From Flavobacterium psychrophilum (GTDB taxonomy: Bacteria; Bacteroidota; Bacteroidia; Flavobacteriales; Flavobacteriaceae): DNA of 64,000 nt. The notes under the pieces were generated by a model. It was not told where the DNA came from and made no database searches. It saw nothing but the letters and a program-made list of their open reading frames with translations. The stretch spans positions 1 through 64,000 of the forward strand of contig CALPPS020000002.1 of NCBI GenBank assembly GCA_943325515.2, read 5' to 3'. Positions 35,944 to 44,435 of this stretch are shown piece by piece (position 1 is the first letter of the stretch; the number at the start of each line of letters is the position of its first letter). The position numbers and the translations under genes were made by a program.

Positions 35944-36765
35944 ATGTCAAAAAAAAGCAAAATTGAGGTAGAGAAAGTTAACACGTATATTGTTAACTGG
36001 CTGAAGGATTATGCGACTAATGCAAAAGTAAAAGGTTTTGTAGTTGGAATTTCAGGAGGTATTGATTCTGCAGTTACTTCTACGCTTTGCGCTCAAACAG
36101 GTTTAACTACTATATGTGTTGAAATGCCAATACATCAAGACAGTAAACAAGTAAGCAGAGGAAGAGAACATATTGAACAATTAAAAAGAAGATTTCCAAA
36201 TGTGAAAAGTGCAGAATCTGATTTAACTTCAGTTTTTGAAACATTCAAAAATATAGTGCCAAATCATGATGAAAACGATAAAGTACATTTATCATTAGCC
36301 AATACTAGAGCAAGATTACGAATGACAACTTTGTATTATTATGCAGGGATTAATGGTTTATTAGTTGCTGGCACGGGAAATAAAGTAGAGGATTTTGGGG
36401 TTGGTTTTTACACTAAATACGGTGATGGTGGTGTAGATTTAAGTCCAATTGCTGATTTAATGAAAAGTGATGTTTATGCTTTAGGAGGATATTTAGAAAT
36501 TCCTGAATCGATACAAAATGCTGCACCGACAGATGGTTTATTTGGTGATTCAAGAACCGATGAAGAACAACTAGGCGCAACTTATGACGAATTAGAATGG
36601 GCAATGATTCAAGCAGAAAAAAATAAAACAATAGAGGATTTTACAGATAGAGAAAGAGAAGTTTTTGAAATTTATAAGAAGTTAAACACTATAAACAAAC
36701 ACAAAATGAATTCAATTCCTATATGTTTAATCCCAAAAAAACATAAAAATTTAATAATTGTTTAA
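35944..36765 (+). CDS. nadE: NAD+ synthetase (ammonia-dependent)
   Basis: NadE amidates deamido-NAD to NAD in the cytoplasm. The 273-residue form lacks the N-terminal glutaminase domain, so it should use ammonia. Motifs: the PP-loop VVGISGGIDSAV near residue 32, RARLRMTTLYYYA near residue 122, GTGNKVEDFGVGFYTKYGDGG near residue 143 (two parts), and SPIADLMKSDVYALG. It is divergent from gldB and precedes a response regulator after 68 bases. Confidence 0.95.
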   Translation: MSKKSKIEVEKVNTYIVNWLKDYATNAKVKGFVVGISGGIDSAVTSTLCAQTGLTTICVEMPIHQDSKQVSRGREHIEQLKRRFPNVKSAESDLTSVFETFKNIVPNHDENDKVHLSLANTRARLRMTTLYYYAGINGLLVAGTGNKVEDFGVGFYTKYGDGGVDLSPIADLMKSDVYALGGYLEIPESIQNAAPTDGLFGDSRTDEEQLGATYDELEWAMIQAEKNKTIEDFTDREREVFEIYKKLNTINKHKMNSIPICLIPKKHKNLIIV

Positions 36766-36833
36766 TAACAATTAAATAATAATTATTTAATTTTACAGTA
36801 AATTCTATTAATTTTTAATCAAACACCACAATT

Positions 36834-37463
36834 ATGATTAATGTATGTATCGCTGATAACTTTCCAGTAGTCCACTTTGGAATGAAAGCTTATTTCAAGG
36901 ATCACCCTGAAATAATCATATCTTCAAATGTAGGGAATTTTTTTATGGTTTCAGATGCCTTAAGAAACAAAGAAATTGACGTCTTAATTATCGATTTAGA
37001 ACTTGAAGGATTAAAGAGTATTTATGAAATCAAGTCAATCATCAAAAATTTTCCAAAAACTAAAGTTATCGTATTTAGTAGCTTGTCAGAAAACATTTAT
37101 GCTCCAAATGCAATCAAGGCAGGATGTGCAGGCTACGTTCACAAGACATCAAAACTTGAGAATTTAGGAACAACAATTGTCAAGGTAAGCCAAGGACAAA
37201 TTATCCTAAATGAAGATATCAAGAGAAACTTAGCATTGATAGCTAAACAAAACAAATCAGAACGTTTATATAGAAAACTTTCTAACAGAGAGATTGAAGT
37301 ATTGCGTTTTCTTAGTGATGGCAAGAAAAACAACGAAATTGCTAAAATTTTGGGTCTTAACGAGAAAACTATCAGTACTTACAAACTGCGTCTTTTGACG
37401 AAACTAAATGTAACCAATTTGGTTGACCTTGTTAACAAGGCTAAAACATTAGAAATCGTTTAA
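36834..37463 (+). CDS. Response regulator, NarL/FixJ (LuxR) family
   Basis: This 209-residue protein has an N-terminal receiver (residues 1-120) and a C-terminal LuxR helix-turn-helix (about 145-205, LSNREIEVLRFLSDG, NNEIAKILGLNEKTISTYK). Phosphoacceptor Asp 54 (LIIDLELEG) and the conserved Lys (VHKTS) are present. The acidic pocket reads ADN rather than the usual ADD/EDD, so one acidic residue is replaced by Asn. No histidine kinase is adjacent, so it is an orphan. Neighbours suggest a possible link to gliding or envelope functions, but that is a guess. Confidence 0.87.
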   Translation: MINVCIADNFPVVHFGMKAYFKDHPEIIISSNVGNFFMVSDALRNKEIDVLIIDLELEGLKSIYEIKSIIKNFPKTKVIVFSSLSENIYAPNAIKAGCAGYVHKTSKLENLGTTIVKVSQGQIILNEDIKRNLALIAKQNKSERLYRKLSNREIEVLRFLSDGKKNNEIAKILGLNEKTISTYKLRLLTKLNVTNLVDLVNKAKTLEIV

Positions 37464-37470
37464 AAATAAA

Positions 37471-37500
37471 ACCCCGTCTAGCCTAAAAACAAGACGGGTT
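37471..37500. terminator. Bidirectional terminator between the response regulator and dnaG
   Basis: A stem with CCCGTCT (37473-37479) and AGACGGG (37492-37498), flanked by A-runs and a T-run on either side, lies between the convergent genes. Confidence 0.8.
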
Positions 37501-37505
37501 TTTTT

Positions 37506-39491
37506 TTATAAATAAGTTGACCGAATTCTTCCTATTTTATTGGTTAAACTGACTTTTAATTTATTATAATCATTAATAGTCGCTTTTAGTTCTTCAAGTT
37601 CATTTTCTCCTTCTTCATTACTAAAATTATTCATTAAATCTAAAATCAATTTATTAATGAGATATTCTCTTAATGAAATAATAGTTTCTGAAACATATTG
37701 ACTAACATTTTGCATTTTGGTTTTTACATAAATATGCTTAGTTTCCCAATTATGCAACAACTCTTTTTCTTCGAGCATTAAAATATCAGTAACTATTTGT
37801 GAATGTTCAGATGATAATTTCATTAAATACTGTTCTATAACAAAGTCATCATTTTGATTATAATAAGTTATTAAATCATTATAAATTTCTTTAAAAACAG
37901 GATTGGCTAATTCAACTTCATCTTCTTGTAAACTCAAATAAATTCGTTGAAAAACTTTAACTGTAGTTGTCTCTTTTTCTTCAACCATCTCACCATCCTC
38001 ATTTGCTTTCAAAATAAAATCTTCAAAATCTGTTTCTAAATTGCCATAAAGCAAAAGCATTTCAATGATTTTGCGTTCTAACTCGTAAACAATATTAATT
38101 TTGTCTTGAGTAATTTGTTGCACTTCATTTTTGACTACTTCAAAAGCTTTTTGCTCTGTTTTAAGCTTCTTTCCAGCTTCCGAAATATCTTTCTGAATGA
38201 GTTGTGCCAAAGTATTTTGTAACACTTGCTCTGAAATATCCATAATTCGAGCGCACTCTTGAATGTATACTTCTCTTTTAATTCTATCTGGAATTTTGGA
38301 AATACTAACCACCATATCCCGAATTAAATCGGCTTTTTTGATAGGATCATTTTGTGCTTCATTCATCAAAAGCGATGCTTTGAACTGAATGAAATCTTTG
38401 GCGTTATTTTCTAAATAAGCAACTAAATCATCGTATGAATTTTTTCGTGCAAAACTATCTGGATCATCACCATCAGGAAACGTACAAACTTTTACATTCA
38501 TGCCTTCTTCCAAAATCAAATCGATACCACGAATAGAGGCTCTCAAACCTGCCGCATCTCCATCAAAAAGAACAGTGATATTTTTGGTTAATCGGTTGAT
38601 TAATCGTATTTGGTCTGGAGTTAAAGCAGTTCCAGAAGAAGCCACTACGTTTTCAATTCCCGCTTGATGCATTTGGATTACATCGGTATAACCTTCTACT
38701 AAATAGCAATTGTTTTGTTTGGCAATCGCTTGTTTAGCATGAAAAATTCCATACAAAACTTTACTCTTATAGTAAATTTCACTTTCTGGAGAATTAAGAT
38801 ATTTAGCTGCTTTTTTATCGTTGGTCAAAATTCTTCCACCAAAACCTAAGTTTCTTCCGGATAAACTTTGAATCGGAAACATGACTCTTCCTTTAAAACG
38901 ATCGAAATGTTTTCCGTCTTCTCTAGTAATGGTTAAGCCAACTTTTTCAAGAAATTCTAATTGATACCCTTTTGACAACGCTTCTTTACTAAAAGCATCC
39001 CAAGTTTCAGGTGAATATCCCAAACCAAATTTGGCAATGGTTTCGTTGGTAAAACCTCTTTCCTTAAAATAAGACAACCCAATAGCTTTTCCTTCTTCTG
39101 AATTTAAAAGCGTTTCTTGAAAATAGGTTTTGGCAAATTCAGAAACCAAATACATGCTTTCTTTTTCATTGGCCTCAATTTTATCTTCTTGAGAAGTTTC
39201 GGTTTCTTCTATTTCAATATTGTATTTATTGGCTAAAAAACGAATGGCTTCCGGATAGGTAAAATGTTCGTGCTCCATCAAGAAAGTCACCACACTTCCG
39301 CCTTTTCCAGAGCTGAAATCTTTCCAAATTTGCTTCACAGGAGAAACCATGAACGATGGTGAACGTTCATCCGAAAACGGACTTAATCCTTTGTAGTTAC
39401 TACCAGCACGTTTTAATTGGACAAAGTCACCTATGACTTCTTCAACACGAGCGGTTTCAAAAACTTTATCTATGGTTTCGCGAGTAATCAA
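37506..39491 (-). CDS. dnaG: DNA primase DnaG lacking canonical zinc ligands
   Basis: DnaG synthesises RNA primers for replication. The 661-residue protein has the N-terminal domain, the TOPRIM catalytic core (LVEGYTDVI near residue 263, LFDGDAAGLRA near residue 311, PDGDDPDSF near residue 345) and a helicase-binding C-terminus. The start is TTG at 39491: an in-frame TAA lies 3-6 bases upstream and there is no alternative ATG near the conserved N-terminus. In the N-terminal domain the usual CHCC zinc site is gone: the region reads GLSPFSDERSPSF and IWKDFSSGKGG, with Ser, Ser, Asp and Ser at the ligand positions. The rest is intact, so the protein is probably functional. Confidence 0.94.
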   Translation of the reverse strand: MITRETIDKVFETARVEEVIGDFVQLKRAGSNYKGLSPFSDERSPSFMVSPVKQIWKDFSSGKGGSVVTFLMEHEHFTYPEAIRFLANKYNIEIEETETSQEDKIEANEKESMYLVSEFAKTYFQETLLNSEEGKAIGLSYFKERGFTNETIAKFGLGYSPETWDAFSKEALSKGYQLEFLEKVGLTITREDGKHFDRFKGRVMFPIQSLSGRNLGFGGRILTNDKKAAKYLNSPESEIYYKSKVLYGIFHAKQAIAKQNNCYLVEGYTDVIQMHQAGIENVVASSGTALTPDQIRLINRLTKNITVLFDGDAAGLRASIRGIDLILEEGMNVKVCTFPDGDDPDSFARKNSYDDLVAYLENNAKDFIQFKASLLMNEAQNDPIKKADLIRDMVVSISKIPDRIKREVYIQECARIMDISEQVLQNTLAQLIQKDISEAGKKLKTEQKAFEVVKNEVQQITQDKINIVYELERKIIEMLLLYGNLETDFEDFILKANEDGEMVEEKETTTVKVFQRIYLSLQEDEVELANPVFKEIYNDLITYYNQNDDFVIEQYLMKLSSEHSQIVTDILMLEEKELLHNWETKHIYVKTKMQNVSQYVSETIISLREYLINKLILDLMNNFSNEEGENELEELKATINDYNKLKVSLTNKIGRIRSTYL

Positions 39492-39537
39492 ATCTTATGT
39501 TTAAAAAATTTATTTTAAGGGTTTAAAGTTACAATAA

Positions 39538-39568
39538 AAAAAGTGTTCCAAAAACTGAAACACTTTTT
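39538..39568 (-). terminator. Terminator of the ECF-sigma/OMP operon
   Basis: A 10-base-pair stem AAAAAGTGTT / AACACTTTTT (39538-39547 and 39559-39568), with the minus-strand tail TTTTTTTATTG, lies 25 bases after the stop of the outer-membrane protein gene. Confidence 0.75.
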
Positions 39569-39593
39569 CAAAGTATAAACTAACCTAACAAAT

Positions 39594-40730
39594 TTAATTG
39601 AAGTCGAAGCGAATTCCTAATGATATATTATTTTGTTTCACTGCGTTATCCTGAAACAATGGATTTAAATCATATTTCAAATAAAGACTTGTTGCTTTAT
39701 AACCGATATAAGTACTTACACCATAAATAAAATCGTTAACATTGAAATCTCCTTTTTCTTTGGTGGTGAATTCGTTACCATCAATTTCATAACATAATTT
39801 TTGTTTTGATTTTATTCTTATACCTGCATAACCACCAATTCCTAATCGGAAACTTTGATGAGTTCTAAATGATCTTTTACCGTCTTTATCTTTCGCTTTG
39901 GTAAAGTCAAATTCTAAATGTGCTGGCACTGTTAAATACACGTTTCTAAAACGAGAATCTTTCAAATTAACGGCACTTGTTTCAAGATTGGTTTGGTTTC
40001 CATTCACCACAAACAAACGATTATCCGTTGGGCGAAGATTATTGTACATCACAGACATTCCATATTTTAAATGCAATAAATTATCATTTTTGAAAAGTCT
40101 AGTGTTTGCAGTAAAACCCCATTCGTAGAAATGTGAACCCCAATATCTGTAATCTGAATTGGCAGCACTTCCATTGGTCACCAAGTTATTTACACCCGCT
40201 GCAAATACGAATTGTGATGTGGTTCTTCTTTCATTTCTAATTTTTTTCTTACAAATATAATTTCTCTTTATTCCTTTAACATCAAAATAAGTGCTATCTA
40301 TTGTTTCATAAGTAATTTTATGTTTTTTTCCGTCAAAATAAATACTGTCTTTATCATCTTCTTTTTTGAAGTCAATAGATATACTGTATCTCTTTTTTTT
40401 GTTATTTTCAGATAATTTCCCATCTACTTTTTGTTTTACCAAATCTTTTAATTCCTCTTGAGCTTGACCAACTCTTGTCTCTATATTTTTTGAACGAGTT
40501 TCTGCTAATTTCATTTTTTTGTCATCAGCTTGCTCTTTAGTAATAGTTCCTGTTTCTAATTCTTTGTTTACAGTTTCTATTTCTGATTTTAATGCTACTT
40601 TTTCTTCTTTTGTAATCTTTTCAATTTTTTCGGCAATAACTCTTGCTTTTTCTTCAAATGTTTCTTGTGCAACCATTTTGCTTGCAACTAAGCAAAAAAA
40701 CACGGCTAGGTAAATAGTAAAATTTCTCAT
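39594..40730 (-). CDS. Outer-membrane beta-barrel protein with coiled-coil N-terminus
   Basis: I recognise the architecture, not a named family. The 378-residue protein has a signal peptide (residues 1-21, ending VAQ). A charged helical segment of about 90 residues (EEKARVIAEKIEKITKEEK and following) is likely coiled coil. Then come beta-strand-rich sequence of a small outer-membrane barrel (FVFAAGVNNL, LRLGIGGYAGIRI, VSTYIGYKATSLYLKYDL) and the C-terminal strand SLGIRFDFN. It ends an operon with an ECF sigma factor and a probable anti-sigma factor, so it may be their effector or target. Confidence 0.7.
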   Translation of the reverse strand: MRNFTIYLAVFFCLVASKMVAQETFEEKARVIAEKIEKITKEEKVALKSEIETVNKELETGTITKEQADDKKMKLAETRSKNIETRVGQAQEELKDLVKQKVDGKLSENNKKKRYSISIDFKKEDDKDSIYFDGKKHKITYETIDSTYFDVKGIKRNYICKKKIRNERRTTSQFVFAAGVNNLVTNGSAANSDYRYWGSHFYEWGFTANTRLFKNDNLLHLKYGMSVMYNNLRPTDNRLFVVNGNQTNLETSAVNLKDSRFRNVYLTVPAHLEFDFTKAKDKDGKRSFRTHQSFRLGIGGYAGIRIKSKQKLCYEIDGNEFTTKEKGDFNVNDFIYGVSTYIGYKATSLYLKYDLNPLFQDNAVKQNNISLGIRFDFN

Positions 40731-40758
40731 GACTGTTGATTTTAAATTTGATTAATGA

Positions 40759-41511
40759 TTATTCTTGATTATTCCTGTTGGCTAAAGCCACTTTTACTTC
40801 TTGGTAATTTTTAGTAATTTTTTTAATAACTTTTTCTCTGAAAGTTTGTTCCACTTCGCCATCTACTTGAGAAAGTAAACTTTTAGCATCTATTGTTAAA
40901 CTTGATTTTTTGTTTGTCAATTGTTTTGAAGTTTTGTCTAAATCTGCCAATAATGCTTCATCCGATTTTGCCTCTTTTTTACTTACAATAACAACTGGTG
41001 TTGCTAGTTGAATTCTTGGCAATTCTTTTAGCGCAACATCAGATGAATTCTGAAATTCAATAGGTTTGTCTCTTATTATTTGATTTTGATTGCTTGTTGT
41101 TTTTTGATTTATTTTTTCTTGATTGTTGATTGAAACTCCTTGATTTTTAGTGTTTATTGAACTTTTTTCTGCAGATACAACTGAATTAGTTTGTTCTACA
41201 GCTTTAACTATTGGTGGTTGATTTTTTTCTGTTTCATTTTGAGTTGCATCTTTTTTTATTTCTGTTTCTACAACTGCATTTGGAGTTTCAATTTTGGTAT
41301 TGTTTTGATTGAGCAAAAATAAACCAAGTGTTACGAAAACCAAAATGCTGGCAGCTATAAACAAAAAGCCAAAAGGACGTTTTGTTTTTTTTTCTTCGGC
41401 CACAGAAAGCATTGCATCTAATCTATCCCAAGCTTGAGCTGAAGGTTGAATTTCTCTTGCATTCAAATTTTCTCTGAACTGTTTTTCTATTTTACTCGGT
41501 TCCATTGTCAT
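40759..41511 (-). CDS. Probable anti-sigma factor (single-pass membrane protein)
   Basis: The 250-residue protein has an N-terminal cytoplasmic segment (KIEKQFRENLNAREIQPSA, AWDRLDAML) and one membrane helix (FGFLFIAASILVFVTLGLFL, about residues 47-66). A long, low-complexity periplasmic region rich in Lys, Gln, Asn and Thr follows. This layout, together with its 20-base overlap with the ECF sigma gene, fits a membrane anti-sigma factor. The start could be the second Met (41505), giving MEPSKIEK. No canonical zinc HxxxCxxC motif is present. Confidence 0.65.
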   Translation of the reverse strand: MTMEPSKIEKQFRENLNAREIQPSAQAWDRLDAMLSVAEEKKTKRPFGFLFIAASILVFVTLGLFLLNQNNTKIETPNAVVETEIKKDATQNETEKNQPPIVKAVEQTNSVVSAEKSSINTKNQGVSINNQEKINQKTTSNQNQIIRDKPIEFQNSSDVALKELPRIQLATPVVIVSKKEAKSDEALLADLDKTSKQLTNKKSSLTIDAKSLLSQVDGEVEQTFREKVIKKITKNYQEVKVALANRNNQE

Positions 41512-42052
41512 AATTTTTTAATGTCTTGATATTGTCTTGAAGCATTTTTCGTGCATGAGACAATTGTGATTTTGATGTTCCTTCGCTAATGTTTAACATT
41601 GTTGCTATTTCATGATGTTTAAATCCTTCGATAGCATAGAGATTGAAAATCATTTTATATCCATCGGGCAAACTGTCAATTAAAAACTGAATATCTTCGA
41701 CAGAAAACTGACTTTCTATATTATTGTGTCTTTCTTCAAAGAAATTTTCATCTTCTATGAATTGTACTTTTTTCTGAACTCTGATAAATGAAATACATTC
41801 GTTGACCATAATTCTTCGTATCCAACCTTCAAAACTTCCTTTGTGTTCGAAATTTTTTAAACCGGTAAACACTTTCATAAAAGCTGTAATCATAATGTCT
41901 TCCGCTTGATGCACGTCTTTTATATATTGACGGCAAACGCTTAACATTTTTGGAGCGAATTTGGAATAAATCTGATGCTGTGCATGGCGATTATTTTCGA
42001 CAGCCAATTCGATTATTTCTTTTTCGTCTTTATGTAAATTGATTACTTTCAT
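41492..42052 (-). CDS. ECF-type RNA polymerase sigma factor
   Basis: This 186-residue group-4 sigma factor has region 2 (HAQHQIYSKFAPKMLSVC, AEDIMITAFMKVF, GSFEGWIRRIMVNECI) and region 4 (LPDGYKMIFNLYAIEGFKH, then HEIATMLNISEGTSKSQLS). Regions 1.1 and 3 are missing, as expected. I start it at the ATG at 42052 (MKVINLHKDEKEI); a longer reading to 42064 adds only MTFN. It heads a three-gene operon with the anti-sigma and barrel genes. In Bacteroidetes such operons often respond to envelope stress. Confidence 0.9.
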   Translation of the reverse strand: MKVINLHKDEKEIIELAVENNRHAQHQIYSKFAPKMLSVCRQYIKDVHQAEDIMITAFMKVFTGLKNFEHKGSFEGWIRRIMVNECISFIRVQKKVQFIEDENFFEERHNNIESQFSVEDIQFLIDSLPDGYKMIFNLYAIEGFKHHEIATMLNISEGTSKSQLSHARKMLQDNIKTLKNYDNGTE

Positions 42053-42415
42053 ATTAAATGTCAAAATTCAATTGCAATTTCAAAAAAAATTGTCATTGAT
42101 TTTTGTATTTGATTTTTGAAATGAATTAGATTTCTATTAGCATAGACGAGTATAGTTGTGAAATGGTTGCATGAAGTAATTAAAAATGTGGAATTATTTT
42201 TTTTATGTTGGAATTTATCCCTCGTTGGAATGGACAAACTGTGTGCAAAACTTGTAATCTAAAAACTGAGACATAAAAGAGATTCCTACGGAATGACAAA
42301 GTTTGTGTAAAACTTGTAAACTAAAAACTGAGACATAAAAGAGATTCCTACGAAATGACAAATTGTGCGTAAAACTTGAAACTGACAACAGAAAACTGAG
42401 ACTAAAAACTAACAA
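42053..42415. other. Intergenic region with tandem repeats between the ECF sigma and polyprenyl synthase genes
   Basis: The left part (42053-42226) is plain AT-rich sequence; the right part is a three-copy tandem repeat. No gene-like reading frame was accepted. A short frame at 42215-42415 on the minus strand is made entirely of the repeat. Confidence 0.6.
42227..42415. repeat. Tandem repeat, about 62-63 bases x 3
   Basis: Units start at 42227, 42290 and 42352. Each has GGAATG(G)ACAAA near its start, AAACTTGTAA in the middle, and AAAACTGAGACATAAAAGAG then ATTCCTAC near the end; the third is more degraded. The motif ATTCCTACGGAATGAC is itself a partial palindrome. Confidence 0.85.
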
Positions 42416-43396
42416 CTACTTCTTTCTTTCAATAACATAATTCACCATCAGAGAAAGCGCATCACGATAGTCAGATGGAGGGAAATTGTTTAAGATTTGA
42501 AGCGCTTCTTGTTGGAATTCAACCATTTTTTCTTCGGCGTAAGCCAAACCGTTCTTATTTTTTACGAATTGGATAACTTCTTTAACGCGCTTTTTATCCT
42601 TATTATGATTTTTGATGGAGTTAATACACCAGCTTTTTTCTTTAGATGTACAATTATTCAAAGCATAGATTAAAGGTAATGTCATTTTTTGTTCCTTGAT
42701 GTCTATTCCGGTTGGTTTTCCAATCGCATCATCGGTATAATCAAACAAATCATCTTTTATTTGAAATGCCATTCCGATGAGTTCACCAAATTTTCGCATA
42801 GCTTCTACTTGTATCTCATCCTCGGAAACAGATTTTGCACCAAGAGCACAACAGGAGGCAATTAGAGTGGCTGTTTTTTTTCGGATGATTTCATAATACA
42901 CTTCTTCAACAATATCCAATCGGCGAGCTTTTTCTATTTGAAGTAATTCACCTTCACTCATTTCACGAACGGCAACTGAAATTATTCGCAGCAAATCAAA
43001 ATCGTCATTATCAATGGAAAGCAATAATCCCTTTGACAGGAAATAATCACCAACGAGAACCGCAATTTTGTTTTTCCATAAAGCATTAATAGAGAAAAAT
43101 CCGCGTCGTCTGTTGCTGTCATCAACCACATCGTCATGAACCAAAGTTGCCGTATGAATCAATTCGATTACACTGGCGCCTCGATAGGTTCTTTCATTAA
43201 CTTCTTCCTTTTCGGAAAGCATTTTGGCGACCAAAAAAACAAACATTGGACGCATTTGTTTTCCTTTTCGGTTTACAATATAATAGGTTATTCTGTTAAG
43301 TAAGGCAATTTTGGAAGTCATCGATTCGTAGAACTTCTTTTCAAAAAGTTCCATTTCGTTCTGGATAGGTTGTTTTATTTGTGAAGTAATATTCAT
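42416..43396 (-). CDS. Polyprenyl diphosphate synthase
   Basis: Long-chain trans-polyprenyl diphosphate synthases make the side chain of menaquinone. The 326-residue protein has the first aspartate-rich motif VHDDVVDDS near residue 92, KQMRPMFV near residue 46, and the second QIKDDLFDYT near residue 215, plus GKPTGIDIKEQKMTLPL. The residues before the first motif (HTATL) are small, which permits long chains, so a hexaprenyl-to-octaprenyl product is likely. It could be called ispB-like. A -7 box lies only 5 bases before the ATG. Confidence 0.87.
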   Translation of the reverse strand: MNITSQIKQPIQNEMELFEKKFYESMTSKIALLNRITYYIVNRKGKQMRPMFVFLVAKMLSEKEEVNERTYRGASVIELIHTATLVHDDVVDDSNRRRGFFSINALWKNKIAVLVGDYFLSKGLLLSIDNDDFDLLRIISVAVREMSEGELLQIEKARRLDIVEEVYYEIIRKKTATLIASCCALGAKSVSEDEIQVEAMRKFGELIGMAFQIKDDLFDYTDDAIGKPTGIDIKEQKMTLPLIYALNNCTSKEKSWCINSIKNHNKDKKRVKEVIQFVKNKNGLAYAEEKMVEFQQEALQILNNFPPSDYRDALSLMVNYVIERKK

Positions 43397-43401
43397 CTTC
43401 T

Positions 43402-43409
43402 CAAAGGTA
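43402..43409 (-). promoter_or_regulatory. -7 box of the polyprenyl synthase gene
   Basis: TACCTTTG on the minus strand fits TAnnTTTG and ends 5 bases before the ATG, predicting a leaderless or nearly leaderless mRNA. No good -33 element was found. Confidence 0.4.
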
Positions 43410-43504
43410 CACTATTGCAATCGTTTGAAAAAAAAAATTATCTTTGATTAAACCTTTTATAAAAACTATATTCTTATTTATCTTAACATAAAAAAATAGT
43501 ACCT

Positions 43505-44377
43505 ATGAAATTAAAAAAATTATTTGGCATTATAGCATTCGTTGCTATTTTTACATTAGGAAGTTGTTCAAAAGACAACAACTCGTCTGACACAAGTCTA
43601 ACTAGTGCTGATGCAGTAGCTGCTAACAAAATGGATAAGGCTTCAAATGATATTTCTGATGTTATTGAAGATGTTTATTTTCAGCAAAATCCATCAAGTG
43701 CAGGAAAAAATGCGACTACATTTTTGACATTATTGCCAATGTGTGCATCAGTTAGTGTCGCTACTACAACCCCAAATTCTTGGGAGAGAACTGTCACTTT
43801 TACTAATTGTACCTTTAACGGAAATATTTTAAATGGGCAGATTATTGTTTCAGGAGCTTTACCATTACCTACTGCAAATGTTTTAGCCACTACTGGTTAT
43901 ACTATCAATTATGAGTTTATAAATTTTACTCATAATGCTATTTTGATTGAAGGTAATAGATCGATTACACGAAAATTTGCTAGTAGCCAACTCTCACCAG
44001 ATAACCATCCTATTCATATAATAGACATAGACATGACCGCTACTTTTCCTAACGGAGATGTTTATACTAGAGTGGGAACAAGAACAAGAGAATGTGTTGA
44101 GAATTTTGGAGATGGAATATTAAGTAATAATGTATATAAAATATACCAATCTATTACTAATACTAGACCTAATGGTGCACAACATTCTCATATTGTTTTA
44201 GAAACATCTCCACTTAAAATAGATATGGCTTGTCAATACAAAGTTGTTAGTGGAGTTTTAACAATAACTGGTACAAACAATACTGCTATTATAAATTATG
44301 GAAATGATACGTGTGATAATAATGCTACCATTGCAATTAATGGGGGCGCAGCAAATCCATTTACTTTCGGAAATTAA
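43505..44377 (+). CDS. Lipoprotein of unknown function
   Basis: I do not recognise a family. The 290-residue protein has a lipoprotein signal (FTLGSC, Cys at 21) and a low-complexity Ser/Asp/Asn linker. The mature part has many predicted beta strands (TVTFTNCTFNGNILNGQIIVSG, shown here in pieces: TVTFTNCTF and NGQIIVSGAL) and a late VSGVLTITGTNN strand. Several Cys residues (CASV, NCTF, ECVE, ACQY, TCDN) may form disulfides. It lies alone between the polyprenyl synthase and a terminator shared with rlmN. Confidence 0.7.
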   Translation: MKLKKLFGIIAFVAIFTLGSCSKDNNSSDTSLTSADAVAANKMDKASNDISDVIEDVYFQQNPSSAGKNATTFLTLLPMCASVSVATTTPNSWERTVTFTNCTFNGNILNGQIIVSGALPLPTANVLATTGYTINYEFINFTHNAILIEGNRSITRKFASSQLSPDNHPIHIIDIDMTATFPNGDVYTRVGTRTRECVENFGDGILSNNVYKIYQSITNTRPNGAQHSHIVLETSPLKIDMACQYKVVSGVLTITGTNNTAIINYGNDTCDNNATIAINGGAANPFTFGN

Positions 44378-44401
44378 AAATTATTAATTACAAAAGGAAC
44401 A

Positions 44402-44432
44402 AAGTCCCGACTTCAAATTGAATTCGGGACTT
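44402..44432. terminator. Bidirectional terminator between the lipoprotein and rlmN
   Basis: The stem AAGTCCCGA / TCGGGACTT (44402-44410 and 44424-44432), with a nested TTCAAATTGAA loop, is followed by TTTTTATG. It lies between convergent genes. Confidence 0.85.
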
Positions 44433-44435
44433 TTT

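Noticed and set aside
37506-39491. dnaG as a pseudogene because zinc ligands are missing
   Set aside because: The frame is intact for 661 residues and all catalytic motifs remain, so loss of ligands looks like lineage variation.
42215-42415. 66-residue minus-strand frame
   Set aside because: It consists of the tandem repeat translated and has no family resemblance.
42227-42415. CRISPR array
   Set aside because: Units are contiguous tandem copies without unique spacers of constant size, and no cas genes are near.
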